Origin: Mycobacterium sp. | Lineage (GTDB): Bacteria > Actinomycetota > Actinomycetes > Mycobacteriales > Mycobacteriaceae | NCBI GenBank assembly: GCA_022841565.1 | Contig: JALHRH010000011.1 | Coordinates: 1-37,629 of the forward strand | DNA: 37,629 nucleotides | Reading direction: 5' to 3' | The notes under the pieces: generated by a model | Seen by the model: only the letters and a program-made list of their open reading frames with translations | What the model was told of the DNA's origin: nothing | The model's database searches: none | Position numbers and translations under genes: made by a program | Shown: in pieces, positions 18,981-27,352 of the stretch | How positions within the stretch are numbered: the first letter of the stretch is position 1 | How the letters are laid out: each line of letters starts with the position of its first letter

Positions 18981-19082
18981 TTACTTGCCGAGTTTTCTGC
19001 GCTGCACCCGGGTGCGTCGTAGCAGCTTGCGGTGCTTCTTCTTCGACATGCGCTTGCGCCGCTTCTTGATTACTGAACCCAT
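18981..19082 (-). CDS. 33-aa Arg/Lys-rich AURKAIP1/COX24-domain protein, candidate ribosomal protein bS22 (Rv0500B-like)
   Basis: Translates to [33 protein letters not shown]; missed by the ORF track due to size. Confidence 0.93.
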
Positions 19083-19332
19083 GAACTCCGCTATCTCACC
19101 GGCCGTTTAAGACCACAAAAGGACCCAGTCACCTTACCGAACCGCAGGCCCGCAACACCAAACCGGCCTTTGTAGTGCCGCAACCGCATCTCACCGAGGC
19201 TGCAGGTCTGCAACCGCTACTCGCGTTTCGCCTGCAGATCTACCGGCTGGGCAAGTCATGCGCGGTCGCACCGGATGCCCGACCCGCACGGGCGGACCCG
19301 CTGCGCCCGCTAATGGCCGAGCCTGCGATCGC

Positions 19333-19593
19333 CTAGCCGGCGTCGAAGTACGACGTCTCCAACATGTCGTGAACCGCCTTGGCATGGACCCGGAAGGATC
19401 GCCCGACGCGAACCGCAGGCAACTCGCCGTTGTGCACCAGCCGGTAAACCGTCATCTTGGACACCCGCATCAACGCCGCGACCTCGGCGACGGTGAGGAA
19501 TTGTGTCCGGGACGGCGCGGCGTCGGCCGCACCGGCATCCCGTGCCGCGTTACCTGCAGAATCCCGTGCCGACGGCCCATTCGTTGACGTCAT
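19333..19593 (-). CDS. Excisionase-family helix-turn-helix DNA-binding protein (Rv0500A-like)
   Basis: FLTVAEVAALMRVSKMTVYRLVHNGELPAVRVGRSFRVHAKAV: canonical xis/MerR-like wHTH. Confidence 0.88.
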   Translation of the reverse strand: MTSTNGPSARDSAGNAARDAGAADAAPSRTQFLTVAEVAALMRVSKMTVYRLVHNGELPAVRVGRSFRVHAKAVHDMLETSYFDAG

Positions 19594-19622
19594 CGCAACC
19601 CAATCGTGTCAGGCCCGCGCAA

Positions 19623-19648
19623 TGCCAGCGGCTTCCCCTCCGCTGGCA
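19623..19648 (-). terminator. Intergenic hairpin between proC and the HTH gene (attenuator or terminator candidate)
   Basis: Perfect 9-bp stem tgccagcgg (19623-19631) / ccgctggca (19640-19648), 8-nt loop; no U-tract. Confidence 0.4.
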
Positions 19649-19733
19649 CCCACACAGGCATACAAAGAGGAGAATAGCGGGACTAGTGGGGTTACTGGTA
19701 CTGGTGAGAGAGAATCAATCCAATTTTCTCGAA

Positions 19734-20612
19734 TTACTCCGCTGTGATTCTCAGCTGCTCAGAGCGGCTTTTCGCGGCTTGGACCGCCGCGTCGACGGCC
19801 ACCCGAAAACCGCCTCGTTCGAGCGCACGCAGCCCGGCCGCGGTGGTGCCACCCGGCGAGGTGACCGATGCCCGAAGCTGTGCGGGCGAGGTGTCCACGC
19901 GCAGGCCGATCGGCTCGCCGTCGGCCGGTCGCCGTCCTTCATCCATCCGCTCCAGCAGCATCGCCGCCGACCCGGCCATGGTTTGCGCCGCCAGATCCGT
20001 GGCCACCTGCCGGCTCAACCCCACCGCGACACCGGCGTCCACCAGGGCTTCGACCAGCAGGAAGAAATACGCCGGACCAGAGCCCGAGACCGCAGTCACG
20101 GCGTCCAGGTGCTGCTCGGGGACCGTGAGGACCCCGCCGACCGCGTCGAATAGTGCGGACACCTCGTCGAGCTGCGCGGGGCTGACGAACCGGCCCTTGG
20201 CCAGCGCGGTCACGCCGGCTCCGACCAGCGCCGCCGCGTTGGGCATCGCCCGGATCACCGCCGTCCCGGCCGGCAGCTTGGACTCGAAATAGGTGATGGT
20301 GATGCCCGCCGCTACCGTCACGAACACCTGCTCGGCGCTATCGTGCTCGGCCGCGGCTGCCGCAGCAGCGAGGTCGCCGATAACCGCCTCGACGTCGGCC
20401 GGCTTGACCGCGACAACCACGAACGTCGCGTTCTCGGCTGCATCCTTGACCGACGTCACCACGAGTACGCCATAGGTATTCGACAGGTACTTGGCCCGAT
20501 CCGGCATCCGTTCGGCCACCACCAGGTCCTTGACTTGCCGACCTGCCCGCAGCAAGCCCGACAACAGTGCCTCACCGATGCTGCCGCCGCCGATGATCGC
20601 GATTCTTGCCAT
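19734..20612 (-). CDS. proC: Pyrroline-5-carboxylate reductase
   Basis: MARIAIIGGGSIGEALLSGLLRAG; VTAVSGSGPAYFFLLVEALVDAGVAVGLSR; true start ATG 20612, not 20762. Confidence 0.95.
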   Translation of the reverse strand: MARIAIIGGGSIGEALLSGLLRAGRQVKDLVVAERMPDRAKYLSNTYGVLVVTSVKDAAENATFVVVAVKPADVEAVIGDLAAAAAAAEHDSAEQVFVTVAAGITITYFESKLPAGTAVIRAMPNAAALVGAGVTALAKGRFVSPAQLDEVSALFDAVGGVLTVPEQHLDAVTAVSGSGPAYFFLLVEALVDAGVAVGLSRQVATDLAAQTMAGSAAMLLERMDEGRRPADGEPIGLRVDTSPAQLRASVTSPGGTTAAGLRALERGGFRVAVDAAVQAAKSRSEQLRITAE

Positions 20613-20643
20613 GCCGGAAAGCATCCCAGACAGGACGTCCGTG

Positions 20644-21483
20644 CTACCCGGCAGGCGGGCCGGGCGGGACCAGGGCCAGTTGGCGCGACTGCACCACGAT
20701 GCGACCCGCGGAGTCGACGACGGTGTGGTCCTCGTCGAACCAGTCCTGACCGATCTCGACACAGGTGCAGACCACCCGCAACCACCCGTCGACGGGTAAT
20801 GACCGCAGGAACGCGGTGAATTGGACGGTGGGTGCCCAGCCGGTGCGGTTCACTGCGAAAGTCACCGGCGCCGACAGGTCGCCGCACAGGAGAGCGAACA
20901 GCCCGTCCGGAACGGCCCCCCGCGGACGCGCCCACATCCGCATCAGCGGCGGACGCCCCTCGCTGACCGGCGTCGACGGCAGCGGCCGGATATCGCAGCC
21001 CGCGCTCAGATGCACCAGGCCGCCCAGCCGGTGCCCCGGCCCGATCGGCGCCAGGTCGTCCGGCGGTTCGGCAGGCATCAGACCAAGCACCGGATTCGCC
21101 GACAGCAGCGGCTCGCTCTTGCCCGGCAGATGATGCTCCGGCTCGCCAAGCGTGACCACGGCGTGCACTACGGTGCGGTCGCCTTGGACCAGCTCGACAT
21201 CGGCCACGCTGATCCGACGGCCGCGCTTGCGGGTGGCCGTCACCAGCCGCAGCGGTCCCGGGTCAGGTGCGGACAGGAAGTTCGCCGACACCGCGACCGG
21301 CTGTAGCTTGTCCCCGCCGAACGCCGTTCGCGCGGCCTTGGCGCACAACGCCACCATCGCGCCGCCGTGCACCTTGGTGCCGATCGTCCAGTGCTCGTTG
21401 AGCTCGCCTTCGAAGACTCGGCAAACCGGGTCAATCGACTGGACTTCGCGTAGCGCCATCGCGGCGGTGAACAAGGCGCTCAT
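20644..21483 (-). CDS. Double-hotdog acyl-CoA thioesterase-like protein (Rv0499-like)
   Basis: MSALFTAAMALREVQSID...HWTIGTKVHGGAMVALCAKAA hotdog motif; starts 1 nt after the upstream stop. Confidence 0.75.
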   Translation of the reverse strand: MSALFTAAMALREVQSIDPVCRVFEGELNEHWTIGTKVHGGAMVALCAKAARTAFGGDKLQPVAVSANFLSAPDPGPLRLVTATRKRGRRISVADVELVQGDRTVVHAVVTLGEPEHHLPGKSEPLLSANPVLGLMPAEPPDDLAPIGPGHRLGGLVHLSAGCDIRPLPSTPVSEGRPPLMRMWARPRGAVPDGLFALLCGDLSAPVTFAVNRTGWAPTVQFTAFLRSLPVDGWLRVVCTCVEIGQDWFDEDHTVVDSAGRIVVQSRQLALVPPGPPAG

Positions 21484-21484
21484 G

Positions 21485-22327
21485 TCAGCGCAACAGGTGG
21501 GTGCGGGCGAACTGCAACGACTCGACAAGCATGGCTTCGCGCTCGGTGGCCGAGCGTGCTCCCGACGTGGACACTTCCAGCACCACGTGACCGGTGAAAT
21601 CACCAGCGGCCAGCATCTGGCACACCTCGGCCGTCGGTTGGGTGCCGCGGCCCGGCACCAGGTGCTCATCGGCAGGCAGGCCGCTGCCGTCACACAGGTG
21701 CAGGTGGGTCAAACCCGAGCCCATCCGGCGAGCCATTTCCAATGAGTCGGTGCCGGCGGTGGAGGTGTGCGAGAGGTCCAGCGTGTAGTGCGCGTGATTG
21801 CCGTCCAGCGGGTCATAGGACGGCGCAAACGCCGAGATCGCCGGACCAGGTCCGCCGCCGCGTCGCCGCATCCGTTCGCGGCTCTGATCACTGCCGAAGA
21901 ATCGGTCGGCGCGGAACGGAAACATGTTTTCGACGGCCACCATGACGCTGCTGGATTCCTCCAGGGCCCTGACCTGTTCGCGAAATCCCTCGGCGTAGCG
22001 GCGTTGCCACCGAAACGGGGGGTGCACAACGACGGTCTGCGCACCCAGTTGTTCGGCGGCGCGCACACTGCGGTCCAACTTCACGATCGGATTGGCGCCC
22101 CACACCCGCTGCGAGATCAGCAGGCAGGGCGCGTGCACGGACAGCACCGGCACGCCGTAGCGCCGCGACAGCCGGCCGATGGCGTCAATGTCCTGGCTGA
22201 CCGACTCGCCCCACACCATCAACTCGACGCCGTCATAGCCAAGCCTGGCCGCGTACTCGAACGCGGCCTCGGTCCGCAGGGGGTATACCGAGGCCGTTGA
22301 CAAGCCGACTTTGATTGCTGGGCGCAC
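21485..22327 (-). CDS. Sugar phosphate isomerase/epimerase (TIM-barrel, AP endonuclease 2 fold)
   Basis: KVGLSTASVYPLRTEAAFEYAARLGYDGVELMVWGES...; LDLSHTSTAGTDSLEMARRMGSGLTHLHLCDG; Rv0498-like. Confidence 0.85.
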   Translation of the reverse strand: MRPAIKVGLSTASVYPLRTEAAFEYAARLGYDGVELMVWGESVSQDIDAIGRLSRRYGVPVLSVHAPCLLISQRVWGANPIVKLDRSVRAAEQLGAQTVVVHPPFRWQRRYAEGFREQVRALEESSSVMVAVENMFPFRADRFFGSDQSRERMRRRGGGPGPAISAFAPSYDPLDGNHAHYTLDLSHTSTAGTDSLEMARRMGSGLTHLHLCDGSGLPADEHLVPGRGTQPTAEVCQMLAAGDFTGHVVLEVSTSGARSATEREAMLVESLQFARTHLLR

Positions 22328-22343
22328 TGTGGGGAGAGGGCGC

Positions 22344-23345
22344 CTAACCCGTTTGCAGCAAGGCCAACGGTCCGAGGGTGATCAGCGCACCCACCGCGAC
22401 CGCGATCAACGTGCTGGCAATGTCCTCGGTCTTGCGGACCACCCGGACACCGACCACCAGACCGAGAATCACCAGAACCGAGAGCACCAGCGCCACGATG
22501 GAGTTCCATCGCCATAATTGGTCGAACGCGATAAACAGACCGGCCCCGAAGACGACGGCCAGCATGCACTGCAGCACGGCCAGGGCGCCGCGACCCAGTG
22601 CTACCACGGTGCCGCCCCACCGACGGGGCGGCCCTTGGCCACCGGACTCGGGGCTAGCCTCGTCGACCACCGTCCGCTCGCCGCGACGTCGGGCTACCTC
22701 ATCGGCGATCGACTGTCCACCAAACAACGTGTGTCCGGCACCGTCTTCGGACTCCGACAGATACGAGCGCACAAACGCCGAATCCTCGACCACCGAGTCC
22801 GCATCGCGCACCTCGCTGTCCATGACGTCCACCGAGGCATCGGAGTAGTACCCCACCGGATCCGGACTCATACCCTCGGCGCCGGACTGCAGCCCACCGG
22901 CGTCGCGCAGGTCTTCACGAGGGCGCACGGGTCGCGGGTATTCGCTGCGTTCGGGGCCCGTCCGGCGGGTAGCGATCGGTTCGGACTTGGGCCAGCGTGG
23001 CTCGGGCTCAGACCAGTACGCGGTCTTGGACCCGGCGTCAGCGGCGGTGCCGACGGCCGGTTGGGGGACCTGCTCGACGACCGGTTGGGGAGGCGGCGGC
23101 GGGGCCGGCGCGGGAACCTGGGCTTCCCGATGGGGAGCGGGCGGCGCCGGCCTAGCAGAAGCAGTTTCGCGACGATCGTCACGGATAATGGGGATCTCGC
23201 CGGTCAGCTCGGCGACGGTGACCGAGTCGTCACCGCGCCGGCGCCGGCGCCGACGCGTGACCGCCGGGGTGCCGATGGTTCCATTCCTGGCCAGCAGTTC
23301 GGCCACGGAGATTTGCTTGGTGTCCTCGGAGTCTGGTCCGGTCAT
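22344..23345 (-). CDS. Disordered Pro/Arg-rich N-terminus plus C-terminal multi-TM membrane protein (Rv0497-like)
   Basis: N-terminal [43 protein letters not shown], long low-complexity stretch, three C-terminal TM helices; ATGA overlap with ppx stop. Confidence 0.8.
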   Translation of the reverse strand: MTGPDSEDTKQISVAELLARNGTIGTPAVTRRRRRRRGDDSVTVAELTGEIPIIRDDRRETASARPAPPAPHREAQVPAPAPPPPPQPVVEQVPQPAVGTAADAGSKTAYWSEPEPRWPKSEPIATRRTGPERSEYPRPVRPREDLRDAGGLQSGAEGMSPDPVGYYSDASVDVMDSEVRDADSVVEDSAFVRSYLSESEDGAGHTLFGGQSIADEVARRRGERTVVDEASPESGGQGPPRRWGGTVVALGRGALAVLQCMLAVVFGAGLFIAFDQLWRWNSIVALVLSVLVILGLVVGVRVVRKTEDIASTLIAVAVGALITLGPLALLQTG

Positions 23346-24361
23346 GCCTTATTGCCTCTCGATCGGGTAGCTGAGTTCCGATCAACTAACTGGCCTCCAG
23401 CATCGCGTACCGGCGTCTCCATCAGCGCGGTTCCGTCGGCTTCGGAGTCGAGTTTGCGCAGGATGAGACCTTCCCGTAGCGCCCACGGGCAGATATCCAG
23501 CTGTTCTATCGACAGTGCTCGCATGCTCGCCTCCGCCACCAGAGCACCCGCGACGATTTGCGGTGCCCGCTCGGCGCTGACTCCTTCCAGTTCCGCCCGA
23601 TCGGCGGTCGTCATCCTAGAGATGAATGATATGAGCTGTCTGAGGCCGTTTGCTGTCAGCGTCCGCTTGACCCGTGGCCCGGCCGCCGACGGGGCGGCGC
23701 CGGTAAGACGCGCCAGCGAGCGGAACGTCTTCGACGTGGCCACCGCGAGGTCAGGGACGCCGGCGTCGAGGACAGTCGCGCTGGCGTCGGACAGTTCGGC
23801 GTCCAGCCAATCGCGCAGCATCGCCACCCGGCGGCGGCCGGGCGGATCATCGGGCAACCATTCGCGGGTCAACCGTCCGGCACCCAGCGGCAGCGACATC
23901 GCGACCTCCGGCTCCTCGTCCACCCCGCTGGACACCTCGAGTGAGCCGCCGCCGATGTCGAGGTTGATGATGCGTCCCGCGCTCCAACCGAACCAGCGCC
24001 GCACCGCCAGAAAAGTCAGCCGCGACTCGTCGACTCCGCGCAGCACCTGCAGTTCGACACCGGTCTCCTTACGCACCCGGGCCAGCACGTCGTCGGAATT
24101 CTCGGCATCCCGGACCGCGGAGGTGGCGAAAGCCATTAACTCGGCACAGCCCGAGCTGACCCCGATCTTGGCGAACTCGTCGATGGTGGAAACCAGCTTG
24201 TCGGCACCGCGCTTGGTGATCCGGCCCGAACTGTCGGTGGCCTCGGCCAGACGCAGGGTGGCTTTGGTCGAACTCATGGGCGTCGGATGCCCACCACGGT
24301 GTGCATCGACCACCAGTAAATGGACGGTGTTACTGCCCACGTCCAACACGCCCAATCGCAC
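23342..24361 (-). CDS. ppx1: Exopolyphosphatase / Ppx-GppA family
   Basis: [49 protein letters not shown]. Confidence 0.92.
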   Translation of the reverse strand: MRLGVLDVGSNTVHLLVVDAHRGGHPTPMSSTKATLRLAEATDSSGRITKRGADKLVSTIDEFAKIGVSSGCAELMAFATSAVRDAENSDDVLARVRKETGVELQVLRGVDESRLTFLAVRRWFGWSAGRIINLDIGGGSLEVSSGVDEEPEVAMSLPLGAGRLTREWLPDDPPGRRRVAMLRDWLDAELSDASATVLDAGVPDLAVATSKTFRSLARLTGAAPSAAGPRVKRTLTANGLRQLISFISRMTTADRAELEGVSAERAPQIVAGALVAEASMRALSIEQLDICPWALREGLILRKLDSEADGTALMETPVRDAGGQLVDRNSATRSRGNKA

Positions 24362-24478
24362 GGATTCAAACTAGTCGGGTGACGATGCGCCCGTTTGGCG
24401 ACCCGCTGCGCACGACCTCGCCCGCGACCTCGACAATGCACCCGGTAGTCATCGTAATCGTGGACTAACGTTGCACCC

Positions 24479-25258
24479 GTGGCGAACTGGCGGCCCGGAC
24501 AAGAGGTCGATCTGGATTTCACCCGCGAGTGGGTGGAGTTCTACGACCCCGACAACCCCGAACACCTGATCGCGGTAGACATGACCTGGCTGCTGTCTCG
24601 GTGGACGTGCGTGTTCGGCACCGCCGCCTGTCAGGGCACCGTCGCCGGCCGCCCGGACGACGGGTGCTGCTCCCATGGCGCGTTCCTGTCCGACGACGAC
24701 GACCGGGCCAAGTTGGACGACGCGGTTCAGCAGCTGACCAAAGACGACTGGCAATTCCGCGACAAGGGCCTGGGCCGAAAGGGCTACCTAGAGCTCGACG
24801 AGAACGACGGCGAGCCGCAATATCGCACGCGCAAACACAAGGACGCTTGCATCTTCCTGAACCGCCCGGGGTTTCCCGGCGGGATCGGATGTGCACTGCA
24901 CAGCAAAGCCCTCAAGCTGAAGGTGCCGCCGCTGACGATGAAGCCCGATGTCTGCTGGCAGCTGCCGATCCGGCGCAGTCAGGACTGGGTGACCCGACCC
25001 GACGGCACGGAGATACTCAAGACCACCGTCACCGAGTATGACCGCCGTGGTTGGGGTTCCGGCGGCGCAGACCTGCACTGGTACTGCACCGGTGATCCGG
25101 CCGCACATGTCGGCGCCAAGCAGGTTTGGGAGAGCCTTGCCGACGAACTCACCGAGCTGCTCGGTGAGAAGGCTTATGCGGAGCTGGCCGCAATGTGCAA
25201 GCGCCGCAGTCAGTTAGGACTAATCGCGGTACACCCCGCCACGCGGGCCGCCGAATAG
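24479..25258 (+). CDS. Conserved cysteine-rich protein of unknown function (Rv0495c-like)
   Basis: GTG start; [27 protein letters not shown] and [21 protein letters not shown] cysteine clusters. Confidence 0.85.
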   Translation: MANWRPGQEVDLDFTREWVEFYDPDNPEHLIAVDMTWLLSRWTCVFGTAACQGTVAGRPDDGCCSHGAFLSDDDDRAKLDDAVQQLTKDDWQFRDKGLGRKGYLELDENDGEPQYRTRKHKDACIFLNRPGFPGGIGCALHSKALKLKVPPLTMKPDVCWQLPIRRSQDWVTRPDGTEILKTTVTEYDRRGWGSGGADLHWYCTGDPAAHVGAKQVWESLADELTELLGEKAYAELAAMCKRRSQLGLIAVHPATRAAE

Positions 25259-25259
25259 C

Positions 25260-25988
25260 TCAGCTGGTGTCCTGCGCAGTTCCGGTGTAGGCGTGCACCA
25301 TCCGCAACGCACTGGCGTTCAGGTACGCCTCGACAGCGGCAGCGGCGGCGCCCGCGTCGTGCGCGGCCACCGCGTCGGTGATCGCCGCCAGGTCGGCGAC
25401 CACGGGCTTGGCGTCGTCGTAGGCGCGGGTGAGTTCGTGTTCACGACCTCCGAAGGCATCTTCCACCCAGCGATACAGCAAACTCAGCGCACGGTTACGG
25501 GTGCTGTGAACAAGGACGTGAAAGTAAGCCAGGTCAGCCGCTTGCCGCGCGGTGGCCGTGTCCGCCAGGCGGACCCCGGCTAGCGCGGCGGCCAACGCTT
25601 CCTCGTCCTCTGGCGTGGCGCGCTGCGCGGCCAGTCGGCCGATCAGCGGACCTAGCGCCGCCCGAATCTCGAGCAGCTCCACCAGGAACTCCGGACCCAA
25701 CTTGCGCACTAGGGCTTCCACCACCGCCGGGTGGGTAAGGCCCGCCGGATCGCGCACCACGCTGCCGCTGCCGTGGCGGACGTCGATCAGACCCATCTGC
25801 TGCAGGCGGGCCAGGCCCTGTCGCAGCGACGTGCGGTTGACACCGAGCTGATCAGCGAGGTCTCGCTCGGGCGGCAGCGTCGAGCCAGGCGGAAATATGC
25901 CATCGATGATGGCGTCGGCGATCGACGCGGCGATCTGTTCGTCGACGCGGAGGCGATCGGGCGGCGATATCGGAGGTAATTGGTTCAT
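25260..25988 (-). CDS. FadR/GntR-family transcriptional regulator (Rv0494-like)
   Basis: [64 protein letters not shown] wHTH; FCD-like helical C-terminus; start ATG 25988. Confidence 0.92.
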   Translation of the reverse strand: MNQLPPISPPDRLRVDEQIAASIADAIIDGIFPPGSTLPPERDLADQLGVNRTSLRQGLARLQQMGLIDVRHGSGSVVRDPAGLTHPAVVEALVRKLGPEFLVELLEIRAALGPLIGRLAAQRATPEDEEALAAALAGVRLADTATARQAADLAYFHVLVHSTRNRALSLLYRWVEDAFGGREHELTRAYDDAKPVVADLAAITDAVAAHDAGAAAAAVEAYLNASALRMVHAYTGTAQDTS

Positions 25989-26001
25989 TGGCTCAACCAA
26001 T
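25979..26001. promoter_or_regulatory. Candidate operator: attggtt-N9-aaccaat
   Basis: Perfect 7-bp inverted repeat spanning the start codon of the FadR/GntR gene and adjacent to an AT-rich -10-like tatagtat on the divergent side. Confidence 0.55.
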
Positions 26002-26063
26002 ATAGTATGGTGGCAAGTCACCCGGGCACAACCGTGGGTGCGTGGCCAAACGGAGGTAACGCA

Positions 26064-27014
26064 GTGGACGACGAAACGCGATCGGCCGCGGCCCCGCGCT
26101 GGCGGGGTAGGCCGGGCCGGCTGGAGGTTTGGTACGCCACCCTGTCGGATCCGGTTACGCACGCCGCACTCTGGGTGCATTGCGAGACCGTGGCGCCGAC
26201 GGCCGGCGCCGCTTACGCGCACGGCTGGGTGACCTGGTTCCCAACGCAGGGGCCGCCCCGCACCGAGCGGTTCGGCCCCACGCCCGTCCAGCCTGCTACC
26301 GGTGCGCGGTGGTTCGAGGCGGCCGGGGCCCAGGTGGGTCCGCAACGGCTCACCGGGCGCGCCGGATCATTGGCCTGGGAGCTGTCCTGGAAGGACACCA
26401 GCGCACCGCTGTGGACGTTTCCCCGCCTGGCATGGGAACGCGAAGTGCTGCCTGGCGCCCAGGTGGTACTGGCCCCCGCGGCCAGCTTCACCGGCTCACT
26501 GACCATCGACGACGGCAAGCTTCCCGTCGACGGCTGGCGCGGCAACGTCGCCCACATCTACGGGCACGGCAACGCCAAGCGGTGGGGATGGATCCACGCC
26601 GACCTCGGCGCCGGCGATGTGCTGGAAGCCGTCAGCGCCGTGTCGCACAAGCCTGGCCTCAACCGGCTGGCCCCGTTGGCGTTCGTCCGCTTCCGGATCG
26701 ACGGAAAAGACTGGCCCGCGGGCATTTTGCCGTCGCTGCGGATGCGGACGACGCTTGGCGTGCAGCACTGGCAAATGGAAGGACGGATCGGCCGGCGCGC
26801 GGTGTTGATCCGCGTCGACCAGCCGCCGGAACGTTGCGTCAGCCTGCAGTACACCGATCCGGACGGCGGCACCTGTGTGTGCACCAATACCGAGCAGGCC
26901 GACATCTACGTCGAGCTGGGCGACCGGCAATGGTCGGTGCTGGGCAGCGGCCACGCGGAAGTCGGCCTGCGCGGCGACGAAGCACCGCCCGTAAACGAAA
27001 GGATCCCGTCATGA
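26064..27014 (+). CDS. Conserved hypothetical protein (Rv0493c-like)
   Basis: GTG start preceded by ggaggtaac [33 protein letters not shown]...; first gene of an ATGA-overlapped operon. Confidence 0.82.
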   Translation: MDDETRSAAAPRWRGRPGRLEVWYATLSDPVTHAALWVHCETVAPTAGAAYAHGWVTWFPTQGPPRTERFGPTPVQPATGARWFEAAGAQVGPQRLTGRAGSLAWELSWKDTSAPLWTFPRLAWEREVLPGAQVVLAPAASFTGSLTIDDGKLPVDGWRGNVAHIYGHGNAKRWGWIHADLGAGDVLEAVSAVSHKPGLNRLAPLAFVRFRIDGKDWPAGILPSLRMRTTLGVQHWQMEGRIGRRAVLIRVDQPPERCVSLQYTDPDGGTCVCTNTEQADIYVELGDRQWSVLGSGHAEVGLRGDEAPPVNERIPS

Positions 27015-27352
27015 GTTTCGCCCTAGACCCGCCGCTGTTGTTCGCCTCCGGGCTGCTCATCGAGCGGCGCCTGCCCCCCGAGCGTCGCGAAATCGCCGAG
27101 GCCGCCGTGCTGGGTGTGTTCTTCGCCGGGTCATTCGGCCTGTACAACAATGTGCCCGGACTGGGCTTCCTGTGGCGACCGTTCCGCGCCCGAAACGGTC
27201 GCGACTTTATGTGGAACTCCGGCGCCTTCAACCTGAACACCGACGAATTGGACTGGCCGGCGCACGCCGCGGCCGGCGGTATCTTCGCTACCTACCCGCT
27301 CTTCCTCAAGCTTGGACGGGCGCTCGGACGACGGGTGGCCGCGCGCTCATGA
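27011..27352 (+). CDS. Conserved 113-aa protein (Rv0492A-like)
   Basis: [73 protein letters not shown]...; ATGA overlaps at both ends. Confidence 0.82.
   Translation: MSFALDPPLLFASGLLIERRLPPERREIAEAAVLGVFFAGSFGLYNNVPGLGFLWRPFRARNGRDFMWNSGAFNLNTDELDWPAHAAAGGIFATYPLFLKLGRALGRRVAARS

Noticed and set aside
19333-19593. Excisionase-like HTH as evidence for a prophage or integrative element
   Set aside because: No integrase, att repeats or phage genes nearby; this is a conserved mycobacterial chromosomal HTH gene between proC and galE2.
22518-24374. 618-aa plus-strand ORF antisense to ppx and the Rv0497-like gene
   Set aside because: Low-complexity Ser/Arg/Thr-rich translation; both minus-strand genes have clear family motifs, so this is a GC-phase artefact.
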